A DNA stretch of 11,588 bases from positions 1 through 11,588 of the forward strand of contig CALCJE010000134.1 in assembly GCA_937965665.1 (NCBI GenBank). The letters are read 5' to 3'. The first letter of the stretch is position 1. The number at the start of each line of letters is the position of its first letter. The notes beneath the pieces were generated by a model. The model saw only the letters and a list, made by a program, of their open reading frames with translations. It did not search any database and was not told the DNA's origin. This stretch comes from an uncultured Bacteroidales bacterium (lineage in GTDB: Bacteria > Bacteroidota > Bacteroidia > Bacteroidales > UBA4417). Both the position numbers and the translations under genes were made by a program. Shown here piece by piece: positions 1-7,311 of the stretch.

Positions 1-728
1 TTTCAAAACTTTATATTTTGGGAGAACTCTACAACCGGTTGGCTACTGATATCAGGTTTGTCGAAAGCCTGAAAGCCTGCATAAACTGTGGTACATGCAC
101 AGCTATTTGCCCCGCAGCTGAATTTTATAATTATGATCCCAGGGTTATTGCCACCACCGTTCAATCGCAGGACGATGATAAGATACGCGAACTGATGAGC
201 GGCGACGCCATCTGGTACTGTGGTGAATGTATGTCGTGCAAGACACGTTGCCCGCGTGGTAATGCGCCAGGCCTGCTTATAATTGCCTTACGTTCGCTCT
301 CTCAGGATTTGGGTTATTTTACTGAATCGGAAAAAGGACGCCAGCAACTGGCCGTTAAGCGTGCTATAGGCGACCAGATTTTAGCCAGCGGTTATTGTAT
401 GCGACCTGATGCCGTGGTGCCTGAAATGCATCCGGAGCAAGGTCCGGTTTGGGAGTGGGAACATAAAAACCTGGTTCCTCTCATGGAAAAACTAGGTGCA
501 AACTACAACGGCGAAGGCCCGGGCGCACTTCGGAAAGTACCTCAAAATGACCTGGAAGAACTAAAACGGATATTTGAGGTGACAGGTGGGCAAGAACGTT
601 ACGAAAAGATCGAAGAATATTCGAAACAAAAAGCCGAGGAAATGGGTCTTGAATTCGGTTCCGGGACCGGGAGCGAATATTTTAAACACATCTATACTGC
701 CAATAATCAAAAACATAACCACGAATGA
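1..728 (+). CDS. HdrC-like 4Fe-4S dicluster subunit, long form (5' partial)
   Basis: This is an iron-sulfur electron-transfer subunit related to HdrC of heterodisulfide reductase. Counting from the TTG at 18, two ferredoxin-type motifs are visible: C21-x2-C24-x2-C27-x3-C31 followed by Pro, and C68-x2-C71-x2-C74-x3-C78 followed by Pro. Each should bind one [4Fe-4S] cluster. A charged, probably helical tail of about 150 residues follows, so the protein is roughly twice the length of the short HdrC at 2887. The reading frame stays open to the first base of the window and no ribosome binding site precedes the TTG, so the true start is probably upstream; TTG 18 is only the first possible start inside the window. 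Its stop overlaps the HdrB-like start in an ATGA, which implies translational coupling. In this family HdrC relays electrons between the HdrA flavin and the HdrB catalytic clusters. The family call is firm; the exact partner is inferred. Confidence 0.88.
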   Translation, partial: SKLYILGELYNRLATDIRFVESLKACINCGTCTAICPAAEFYNYDPRVIATTVQSQDDDKIRELMSGDAIWYCGECMSCKTRCPRGNAPGLLIIALRSLSQDLGYFTESEKGRQQLAVKRAIGDQILASGYCMRPDAVVPEMHPEQGPVWEWEHKNLVPLMEKLGANYNGEGPGALRKVPQNDLEELKRIFEVTGGQERYEKIEEYSKQKAEEMGLEFGSGTGSEYFKHIYTANNQKHNHE

Positions 729-1801
729 AACTGGAAGGGAAACGACTGATTTGGCAGGACTACCAGAAAGAAATTGCCGACGACCATTATTTTTACGCCC
801 GCAGTTGCATCAGGCAAACTTTTTTCCCGGGTGCAGAGGCTGTATTTGTAAAAATTCTGAAAGATGAACTGGGCAAAGATATTCATGACAATGCACACCA
901 CACTTCGTGCACAGGCATTGGGTATCATTCCGATGTAGTTCCTTTCGATACCACCATGACGGTGGTTGCCAGGCAGTTTGCACTGATGACCGAAGCCGGG
1001 TACGAAAACTATGCCGCATCGTGCATTACCAGTTTCGGTTTGTATACCGAAATCCTCGAAACCTGGCATCATTTCCCGGAAACGGAAGCTCGCATCAGGG
1101 AATTCCTCTACAAAGCAACCAGGCGCGAGTTCAATAAGCCCAAAAACCTGGCCCATGCCAGTGATATTATTTATAAGTTCAGGCACCAGATTGCGGCAAA
1201 GGCTAAATTTAAACTGGTTGATAAAAATACCGGTGAACCCCTGAAAGTAGTCGAACATATTGGTTGCCATTATTCAAAAATGTTTCCCCACAAAGGCATA
1301 GGCGGTGCCGAATACCCATATGTGCTTTCAGGAATGATAGAAGCATGGGGCGGAGAAGTGGTTGATTACCCTGAGCGCCGGCATTGCTGTGGATTTGGAT
1401 TCAGGCAATATCTGGTGCAGGCTAACCGCGGGTTTTCAATTTCGTGCTCCAAAAAGAAATTTGAATCCATGGAACCCTACGAGCCGGATTTGATTATTAC
1501 CAACTGCCCGGGGTGCCCGATGTTCCTCGATCGCTGGCAGTATGCACTCAGCGAAATGGAAGGCAAAACTTACGGTAAAAATAACCACGGAATCCCGGTT
1601 TTTACATACGAAGAAGTGGCAGGAATGCTCATGGGTTATAATCCTTGGGAGATAGGCTTACAGGTGCACCAGGTTCAGGCTGAGCCTTTACTCGACAAAA
1701 TTGGGATACCTTACGATGCTTCGCAGAAATTTAAAGGCAAAAATGGAGAAGACATAGGTATACCTGAATCTCCCTCGTACCTGAAATTTTATGCTGATTA
1801 A
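725..1801 (+). CDS. HdrB-like CCG-domain protein with degenerate N-terminal CCG motif
   Basis: This 358-residue soluble protein belongs to the HdrB family, whose CCG domains (C-x31-39-CC-x35-38-C-x2-C) hold noncubane [4Fe-4S] clusters that cleave or form disulfides. The C-terminal motif is complete: C181, C221-C222, C261 and C264. The N-terminal motif is kept in outline (C28, C62, C100, with normal spacing), but the first residue of the CC pair is S61 and the last position is S103, so two of the five expected ligands are missing. The ATG at 725 overlaps the upstream stop as ATGA. By family knowledge HdrB receives electrons from HdrC. Here only the C-terminal site looks able to carry a canonical noncubane cluster, so it may be a relay or act on a different substrate from CoM-S-S-CoB. 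True methanogen substrates are unlikely in this phylum. Confidence 0.87.
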   Translation: MKLEGKRLIWQDYQKEIADDHYFYARSCIRQTFFPGAEAVFVKILKDELGKDIHDNAHHTSCTGIGYHSDVVPFDTTMTVVARQFALMTEAGYENYAASCITSFGLYTEILETWHHFPETEARIREFLYKATRREFNKPKNLAHASDIIYKFRHQIAAKAKFKLVDKNTGEPLKVVEHIGCHYSKMFPHKGIGGAEYPYVLSGMIEAWGGEVVDYPERRHCCGFGFRQYLVQANRGFSISCSKKKFESMEPYEPDLIITNCPGCPMFLDRWQYALSEMEGKTYGKNNHGIPVFTYEEVAGMLMGYNPWEIGLQVHQVQAEPLLDKIGIPYDASQKFKGKNGEDIGIPESPSYLKFYAD

Positions 1802-1857
1802 TACCCGGAATGGATTTTGGAATACTCGATTTATAAAGTAAAACAACTCACTTAAGC

Positions 1858-2877
1858 ATGGCAAAACACGTTGTAGTTATTGGAGCAGGCCCGGCAGGTC
1901 TCGAAACTTCGGCCAGCCTGGCAAAATTCGGCTTCAATGTTACATTAGTCGAAAAGGAAGACTTAAGCGGCGGGCATCTGAAAAAATGGCATGCTTTATT
2001 TCCCTCCCTGATGCCGGGTTACGAAGCATTGGACAATATCCGGAAAGGGCTCAACCCTTCCGTTAAAATGCAGGTTTCTACCAAAATAACCGGCATGGAA
2101 GCAGTGAATGATTATTTTACGGTTACCGGTCACAATGGCTGGCAGGCAAAAGCCGATGCAGTTGTAATGACTACCGGATTCCAGCTTTTCGATGCACACC
2201 GAAAAGAGGAATATGGATATGGAATTTATGAAAATGTAATTACTTCTGCCGATCTCGAAGAACTTTTTGCTTCGGGCAAAGAACTGCTGAACCGCCATGG
2301 CCGCAAGCCCGAACGGATTGGGTTTGTGCATTGCGTGGGTTCGCGCGACGAAAAAGTAAATAACCTCCATTGTTCAAAAGTATGTTGCATAACCGCTGTA
2401 AAACAGGCCATTGAAGTAAAACAAAAGCTTCCCGATGCCGAAGTTTTCTGTTTTTATATGGATTTACGGATGTTCGGCCGGCATTATGAAGAATTGTACA
2501 AGGAGGCACAGGAAAAATATAATATTCAGTTTATCCGCGGCAGGCTCAGCGAATCTACCGAAGATCAGGATGGCAACGTGGTAGTGAAAGTTGAAGATAC
2601 ATTGCTGGGGAAACCGCTACGCATCAAAACCGGCCTGTTGGTGCTTATGGTTGGTATGGAGCCCCGGGCAAACACCAGGACGCTGGCCCGGCGAATGGGC
2701 TTAAAAAGCGTTTCAGATGGCTTTATCCAGCCCGTTGATGAAGTATTGCACTCCAATTATACTGAGATTCCCGGGTTGTTTGTGGCAGGTACATGTTCAG
2801 GTCCCAAATCGATAGCCGATACCCTTGCCGATGCCCGTTCAGCAGCATTTGCGGTGGCTGATTTTTTTAAGAAATAA
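1858..2877 (+). CDS. HdrA-like FAD/4Fe-4S oxidoreductase, short form
   Basis: This 339-residue flavoprotein matches the thioredoxin-reductase-like core of HdrA. It opens with the FAD-binding Rossmann motif GAGPAG (residues 9-14), and an acidic residue ends the second strand (E32). The HdrA signature cluster site is C159, C172, C176-C177, with K182 shortly after, and a second FAD-contacting GTCSGPK segment lies near residue 311. Methanogen HdrA is about 650 residues and carries extra ferredoxin domains; both are absent here, as in the short HdrA of bacterial sulfur-oxidising Hdr-like (sHdr) complexes and in QmoA-type proteins. Without them, ferredoxin-dependent flavin bifurcation of the methanogen type is less likely. 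The start ATG is 56 bases after the HdrB-like stop and begins the Rossmann strand directly, which fits. The likely role is the central flavin hub linking the HdrC subunits. The electron donor is unknown. Confidence 0.88.
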   Translation: MAKHVVVIGAGPAGLETSASLAKFGFNVTLVEKEDLSGGHLKKWHALFPSLMPGYEALDNIRKGLNPSVKMQVSTKITGMEAVNDYFTVTGHNGWQAKADAVVMTTGFQLFDAHRKEEYGYGIYENVITSADLEELFASGKELLNRHGRKPERIGFVHCVGSRDEKVNNLHCSKVCCITAVKQAIEVKQKLPDAEVFCFYMDLRMFGRHYEELYKEAQEKYNIQFIRGRLSESTEDQDGNVVVKVEDTLLGKPLRIKTGLLVLMVGMEPRANTRTLARRMGLKSVSDGFIQPVDEVLHSNYTEIPGLFVAGTCSGPKSIADTLADARSAAFAVADFFKK

Positions 2878-2886
2878 TGCGCTGCA

Positions 2887-3234
2887 ATGGATAAAAAAGC
2901 TGTAAACTTCGGATATATAGTGACACGCGACAGGCAAATTGATTTTGATGCCAATGATCATACCATTAGCCGGATTGTTGCTAATGCCGAACCTTCGCTT
3001 AATCTTTGCATTTCGTGTGGCACATGTTCCGCCACCTGTTCGGCAGCACAATTTACCGATTTCAGCCTTCGCAAAATTATCCTGTTGCTGCGCCGCGACG
3101 AAATCAAAAGCCTTGAAAAAGAAATTTCGAAATGTATGCTCTGCGGCAAATGCCAGCTGGTGTGCCCGCGCAATGTGAGCACGCGTAACCTCATAATTCA
3201 GATCAGCAAAGCATTAACAACTGTTCATCCATGA
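2887..3234 (+). CDS. HdrC-like 4Fe-4S dicluster protein, short form
   Basis: This 115-residue ferredoxin-like subunit has two cluster motifs: C41-x2-C44-x2-C47-x3-C51 (followed by Ser rather than Pro) and C83-x2-C86-x2-C89-x3-C93 (followed by Pro). There is no signal peptide or membrane segment. Its size is close to that of classical HdrC, and it is about half the length of the first HdrC-like subunit in the operon. It starts 9 bases after the HdrA-like stop, and its own stop overlaps the next start in an ATGA, so it is probably translated together with the membrane HdrDE-like protein. The inferred role is to pass electrons between the HdrA-like flavoprotein and the membrane subunit. The family assignment is firm; the direction of electron flow is not visible. 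Confidence 0.87.
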   Translation: MDKKAVNFGYIVTRDRQIDFDANDHTISRIVANAEPSLNLCISCGTCSATCSAAQFTDFSLRKIILLLRRDEIKSLEKEISKCMLCGKCQLVCPRNVSTRNLIIQISKALTTVHP

Positions 3235-5060
3235 CCTTCGATCTGTTTGTCCTTCCTTTCTTTATTGGACTGCTTTTTCTTGTGGCTGTTCTGGTCATTA
3301 AGTACAGCCGGTGGATTGCACTGATGGATGCACCTGACAGGGTAAAGGCAGGCATGGCACTGTTTTCAGTAAACCTGCTTAAATCCCTCAGGGAAGTTTT
3401 CCTCGAGAGCCTGCTGCATCGTAAAATGTTTAAGCGTAATGCATTGCTGGGTTACATGCACATGAGTTTTGCACTGGGCTGGTTTTTGCTCATCGTGATG
3501 GGAAACCTCGAATCGCGTATCTATAGCGGTGGGCATATCAATCCTCCTTACTACCCCATCTTCCTCAAATTCTTTATTCACGACAAGCGGGTTCTGCCGT
3601 TCGAAATATTTACCCTTCCCGGCTTTTTCAGGTTTACCATGGATTTGTTGCTGCTTTATGTGCTCTCAGGTCTTGTGCTGGCGCTTTTTAAACGAACACG
3701 TTCGAAATGGTTCGGGTTAAAGCGAACTACGAAACACAACAGTTTCGATCGGTGGGCTCTCACTTCGTTATGGCTGATTTTCCCGATGCGGCTGCTGGCC
3801 GAAAGTTTCACTGCCGGTATTTACCAGGGCGGAGGTTTCCTGACCAATACGCTGGGAAGCTTCTTCGCGCTTATACTGCCCGTTCAATACCTTGCTTACC
3901 CTGCCTGGTGGGCTTATTCAACCATGTTAGGTGTTTTCTTTGTCACTCTTCCATGGAGCCGGTTTATGCACATCCCAACCGAAATCGTACTTATTTTTTT
4001 ACGAAATGCAGGCATCGAGCCCGGCAAGTACCCCGGCAGTTTCAGCGAAATTGAAATACGATCGTGCCCGCGATGCGGTGTTTGTATTGATGTGTGCCAG
4101 ATGAACCAGGTTGGGCTGACCGGATCAACCGCAGTTTATTTTATCCGTTCCCTGCGCGATAAGCAACCTGATATTTCGCTGAATGCCAACTGTATGATGT
4201 GTGGCCGATGTCTGGAGGCTTGCCCGGTTGGTATTGATACGCTGGGGCTCAGGGTAGGAGCGAGGAATGTAGATAATAAGATATTGGCATCTGATTTTAG
4301 CTATCTGCCCGCCAGGCAGGAAACTGAAAAAAATGTAGATGTGGTATATTTTGCCGGGTGTATGGGGCATCTTACGCCGGCTGTAAAACGCGCCATGTTG
4401 CAAATTTTTGAAGCAGCCGGCATTAATTATACCTTTCTCGATGAGGATGGTTCAATATGCTGCGGACGGCCTCTTAAACTTGCAGGGATGAAAGATGCAG
4501 CATTAAAACTGGTTGCTGAAAATACCTCGAAAATTAAGCGTACAAATGCGAAAATCCTGGTAACCTCGTGCCCGATTTGTTATAAAGTATTCAATAATGA
4601 TTATAAACTTGATGGCATGCAGGTAATGCATCATTCAGTGTTTATTGATAAGCTGGTGGAGGATAAAAAACTTACGCTCAATCCATTGGGTATAAAGACG
4701 GTGTATCACGATCCCTGCGAACTAGGCCGCGGATCGGGCATTTACGAGCAACCCCGACATGTGCTGAAACAAATTTCAGAAGTAGCAGGAGTTACTGAGG
4801 AACGTGCCAATGCCCTGTGTTGCGGGGGCAGTATTGGCGAACTGAACATGAGTGCCACCCAGCGTAATGTAATCCGCGACAATGCGCTCAATGTCCTTTG
4901 CGAACCAAACCCAGATATTCTCGTAACCGCCTGCCCGCTTTGCAAAAAAACTTTCGGCCCCGGGAGTGGTACCCCGGTATTGGATATTGCTGAATTGGTT
5001 GCTGAAAGCATGAACCAGGAAAAACCTGCTTTGAAATCAAAGACTATAGTTGAAGTGTAA
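3231..5060 (+). CDS. Membrane HdrE-HdrD-like fusion: b-heme domain, two 4Fe-4S clusters, two CCG domains
   Basis: This 609-residue protein joins a membrane cytochrome domain to a cytoplasmic iron-sulfur domain. Residues 1-260 hold about five hydrophobic segments (near 4-24, 72-92, 133-153, 176-196 and 210-240) resembling NarI/HdrE. H76 and H247, set in GYMHMSF and RFMHIP, are likely b-heme ligands. Two ferredoxin motifs follow: C279/C282/C285/C289 and C321/C324/C327/C331. The C-terminal half has two complete CCG motifs: C377, C410-C411, C447, C450 and C496, C530-C531, C568, C571. The architecture matches fused HdrDE/DsrMK-like quinone-linked oxidoreductases, including membrane ETF:menaquinone oxidoreductase relatives. 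The likely role is exchanging electrons between the menaquinone pool and a thiol/disulfide or flavoprotein partner. It ends the operon. No ETF genes lie in the window, so the ETF alternative rests on the family only. Confidence 0.9.
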   Translation: MTFDLFVLPFFIGLLFLVAVLVIKYSRWIALMDAPDRVKAGMALFSVNLLKSLREVFLESLLHRKMFKRNALLGYMHMSFALGWFLLIVMGNLESRIYSGGHINPPYYPIFLKFFIHDKRVLPFEIFTLPGFFRFTMDLLLLYVLSGLVLALFKRTRSKWFGLKRTTKHNSFDRWALTSLWLIFPMRLLAESFTAGIYQGGGFLTNTLGSFFALILPVQYLAYPAWWAYSTMLGVFFVTLPWSRFMHIPTEIVLIFLRNAGIEPGKYPGSFSEIEIRSCPRCGVCIDVCQMNQVGLTGSTAVYFIRSLRDKQPDISLNANCMMCGRCLEACPVGIDTLGLRVGARNVDNKILASDFSYLPARQETEKNVDVVYFAGCMGHLTPAVKRAMLQIFEAAGINYTFLDEDGSICCGRPLKLAGMKDAALKLVAENTSKIKRTNAKILVTSCPICYKVFNNDYKLDGMQVMHHSVFIDKLVEDKKLTLNPLGIKTVYHDPCELGRGSGIYEQPRHVLKQISEVAGVTEERANALCCGGSIGELNMSATQRNVIRDNALNVLCEPNPDILVTACPLCKKTFGPGSGTPVLDIAELVAESMNQEKPALKSKTIVEV

Positions 5061-5119
5061 ATTTGTTTATTGCTTTTCGATTTTATCAAGTTCATGTTTT
5101 AATTTTTATCTGCCAGAAT

Positions 5120-5131
5120 TACAAATTTGTA
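5120..5131. repeat. Perfect 12-bp palindrome TACAAATTTGTA
   Basis: TACAAATTTGTA equals its own reverse complement. It lies 60 bases after the Hdr-like operon and about 160 bases before the candidate promoter of the lipoprotein gene. It could be a small operator, but the sequence is AT-rich and chance cannot be excluded. Its core AAATTTGT recurs at 5254-5261 and 5059-5066. Confidence 0.35.
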
Positions 5132-5270
5132 TTCCGAAACTTTTTGTACTAAATTCAATTAGTTCAAAATCTGTTTTATGTTTATCAAGTTTTTTAATCC
5201 TTAACAGGTACTAAGTATTACATATACAGGGCTCTATAGCATTATGGAGGATCAAATTTGTTCAAAGATA

Positions 5271-5302
5271 TTTTGAATTGGCGTCAAAATGTCTTATCTT
5301 TA
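5271..5302 (+). promoter_or_regulatory. Candidate Bacteroidota-type promoter for the XylF-like gene
   Basis: A TTTTG (5271-5275) is followed after 19 bases by TATCTTTA (5295-5302). This matches the Bacteroidota pattern of a -33 TTTG and a -7 TAnnTTTG with one mismatch at the last base. A transcript starting near 5308 would have a leader of about 85 bases before the ATG at 5395. This is from pattern matching only. Confidence 0.45.
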
Positions 5303-5394
5303 GGATGTGAAACCGTGTACATCATTAATCGCTTGTATTGTCGATTCCGAAGATCAAAAGTCCCCTGATGTATAATCCCCAAAACAAATGCATT

Positions 5395-6381
5395 ATGAAA
5401 ACCAGGTTATTGTTTACAATGGTATTACTGCTTGGAGGGTTAATTCTGATTCACAATTGCAAACCCGTCCAAAAAGAACACGTCATCGGCCTGTTAATGG
5501 ACCAGTACAATGTCGAACGATGGGCACAGGACACAACATTCTTCATCGCGAAAGTAAAATCCCTGGGAGGCAAGGTAATTTGTTTGTCGGCCAATGGTAA
5601 CCCTGACCGCCAAATTGAGCAGGCGAAAGAACTCATCGATAAGAAAGTAGATATCCTGGTGGTGCTGCCGGTTGATTTGCGAAAAGCCTCGGAGATAGTT
5701 AAGCTGGCCAAGGAAGCCTCCATTGGCGTAATTTCCTACGACAGGCTGATAGAAGATGCAGACGTTAATTATTATGTGTCATTCGACAATGTGAAGGTCG
5801 GGCAGTTGCAGGCCGATTATATTAAAAACAGGCTGCAGAAAGGAAACGTGGCCATTATCGGAGGGGCGTCGACCGACAAAAATTCATTTCTGTTGCAATT
5901 CGGGCAAATGGGTATTCTGCAACCATATATCGAAAGAGGAGATATTAAAGTGGTGTACAACAAAATGGTGGACGCGTGGAGTTTTGATGCCGGTTACGAA
6001 GCTGCCAAAGAATGTTTGAGGAATTATAAAGTTGATGCTTTTATTGCCGGCAACGACCTGCTGGCAAGAGGTGCTATAAAGGCATTGCAGGAGCGAGGCC
6101 AGGCGGGAAAAGTGCTGGTTGCCGGCCAGGATGCCGATACACAGGCCCGCGAATACATCATACAAGGCTATCAAACCATGTCAGTGTACAAATCAATTGA
6201 GGATATTGCTTCCAATGCCGCACGTATGGCCATGGATATGGCTAACGGAAACAATATATTTTATGCCACCTACACCGTAAATAATGGTTTTAAAATGGTG
6301 CCTTCACTACTTATCGATCCGATTTCGGTAAACAAAGGAAATATCGGGATGGAGATTGACACCAGGAAGAAAATTAAATAG
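5395..6381 (+). CDS. XylF-family periplasmic sugar-binding protein, probable lipoprotein
   Basis: This is a type I periplasmic binding protein most like the D-xylose-binding protein XylF. The ATG at 5395 begins a signal peptide (MKTRLL, then a hydrophobic run) ending at C22, a possible lipidation cysteine, although LIHNC is an atypical lipobox. Family features follow: ERW (42-44), SANGNPDRQ near 65-73, YDR (115-117), SFDNVKVGQLQAD (129-141), W195, GND (219-221), GQDAD (244-248) and VYKS (264-267). These align with the sugar-contacting positions I recall for XylF. The mature length of about 307 residues is normal. An ATG at 5368 would add nine residues before the signal peptide and is less likely. 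No permease or ATPase gene is adjacent, so it may serve a distant transporter or sense sugar for a regulator. Ligand identity is inferred. Confidence 0.85.
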   Translation: MKTRLLFTMVLLLGGLILIHNCKPVQKEHVIGLLMDQYNVERWAQDTTFFIAKVKSLGGKVICLSANGNPDRQIEQAKELIDKKVDILVVLPVDLRKASEIVKLAKEASIGVISYDRLIEDADVNYYVSFDNVKVGQLQADYIKNRLQKGNVAIIGGASTDKNSFLLQFGQMGILQPYIERGDIKVVYNKMVDAWSFDAGYEAAKECLRNYKVDAFIAGNDLLARGAIKALQERGQAGKVLVAGQDADTQAREYIIQGYQTMSVYKSIEDIASNAARMAMDMANGNNIFYATYTVNNGFKMVPSLLIDPISVNKGNIGMEIDTRKKIK

Positions 6382-6482
6382 CCTCAACCGCATGTTAGCG
6401 CTTTATCCGCCTGGGTTTGCCCGATTTCTGAGCGTAATTCTTCTGTAGGTTATTCCTGTCAGTCTTTGGGGAGCCCTGTTGG

Positions 6483-7223
6483 TCAGATCACAAATTTTAC
6501 ATCTTTCAAATCGCAGGTTAATTCCTGATGTGTTTGTGTTTGCAGCAGCAATTGTCCGTAAGGGCTTGTGCCGGTAATACGGGCTGTTACCTCCACTTTG
6601 TTAACCAAATACCGGTGCCATTCCATAAGCCGGTACATCGCCTGGTAATATTCATTTTCAATAAGCCTGCCTTTATTTTGCTGCACAAGGCTATATTTTT
6701 CAAAAATAGAATTCAGCAATTTTTCGAGAACGTCCTCCAGGTTGTAATCTTTTTTTGTGATCATTTTAAGTGATACCGGGTTAGGAGCATCACTTATAAA
6801 AATTTCCTGGTTTACATTCAACCCGATGCCTGCAACCACATAATCGAACTGGTAACCTATAATGGAGTTCTGGATCAGGATACCGCATACTTTTTTATCC
6901 CCAATGTAAATATCATTCGGCCATTTTATCGAAACAGGGCTTTGCGGGAGTTCTGTTTTCAGGAAATCATAAATTCCCAGCGAAATGGCTTTGTTGAGTA
7001 TAAATTGCTGATCGGCGGCAAAAGCCGGGTAAAGAATGATCGAAAATGTAAGATTTTTATTTATTTCACTTTCCCAGCTATTGGTATCGGTACCCTTGCC
7101 CCTGGTTTGGTGGCTTGTTACCACCACACAGCCTTCGGGAGGCCTTTCTTTAGTCAGCAATTCCACCGCGTAATTGTTGGTCGATCCGGTTTCGGGCAGA
7201 TGTATGATGGTAGAGTGTATCAA
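6483..7223 (-). CDS. birA: Biotin--[acetyl-CoA-carboxylase] ligase, catalytic-domain type
   Basis: Biotin protein ligase activates biotin to biotinyl-5'-AMP and attaches it to the carboxyl carrier lysine of biotin-dependent carboxylases in the cytoplasm. The 246-residue protein has ETGSTNN (11-17), the adenylate-binding loop RGKGTDTNSW (41-50), the KWPND signature (100-104) with the GDKKVCGIL strand, a VVAGIGLNVN segment, and a C-terminal SH3-like domain ending near residue 246. The N-terminal winged-helix DNA-binding domain of bifunctional E. coli BirA is absent, so it should not repress biotin genes. The GRGRRG loop of E. coli reads GKGTDT here. No ATG lies in the right place: the start is TTG at 7223, five codons after an in-frame stop, preceded by a weak AGGA. 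A TAnnTTTG box lies 34 bases upstream. Confidence 0.93.
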   Translation of the reverse strand: MIHSTIIHLPETGSTNNYAVELLTKERPPEGCVVVTSHQTRGKGTDTNSWESEINKNLTFSIILYPAFAADQQFILNKAISLGIYDFLKTELPQSPVSIKWPNDIYIGDKKVCGILIQNSIIGYQFDYVVAGIGLNVNQEIFISDAPNPVSLKMITKKDYNLEDVLEKLLNSIFEKYSLVQQNKGRLIENEYYQAMYRLMEWHRYLVNKVEVTARITGTSPYGQLLLQTQTHQELTCDLKDVKFVI

Positions 7224-7256
7224 AATCCTGAGGTATTATTAACTACTTTTAAGAAA

Positions 7257-7264
7257 CAAAGTTA
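7257..7264 (-). promoter_or_regulatory. birA: birA -7 box (TAACTTTG on - strand)
   Basis: CAAAGTTA on the + strand reads TAACTTTG on the minus strand, an exact match to the Bacteroidota -7 consensus TAnnTTTG. It lies 34 bases upstream of the birA TTG, giving a predicted leader of about 30 bases. No convincing -33 TTTG was found. Confidence 0.5.
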
Positions 7265-7311
7265 AAACAAATAACACCTAACTGCGTTGAAAAATGCAGG
7301 AATCAATATGT

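Larger units (their letters stand above)
5061..5394. other. AT-rich intergenic region with candidate regulatory motifs
   Basis: These 334 bases separate the Hdr-like operon from the XylF-like gene. I see no gene here: the longest ATG frames I found are about ten codons. There is no clear hairpin plus T-tract terminator after the operon. The region holds a perfect 12-base palindrome TACAAATTTGTA (5120-5131), a further AAATTTGT at 5254-5261 (another overlaps the operon's stop at 5059-5066), and an 11-base direct repeat TTTATCAAGTT at 5082-5092 and 5181-5191. A promoter-like pair lies near its 3' end. Confidence 0.6.

Noticed and set aside
707..1270. Long open frame on the minus strand opposite the HdrB-like gene
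   Set aside because: It is antisense to a well-supported CCG protein, has no recognisable domain, and its composition mirrors the coding strand.
5058..5065. TAAATTTG matching the -7 consensus
   Set aside because: It overlaps the stop of the membrane subunit and is more than 300 bases from the next gene, whose better promoter candidate lies at 5271-5302.
5061..5120. Terminator after the Hdr-like operon
   Set aside because: T-rich runs are present but no convincing GC stem precedes them.
6382..6482. Possible bidirectional terminator between the convergent XylF-like gene and birA
   Set aside because: Only 3-base stems (GGG-TTTG-CCC at 6413-6422 and GGG/CCC near 6469) with no T-tracts were seen, too weak to call a terminator.
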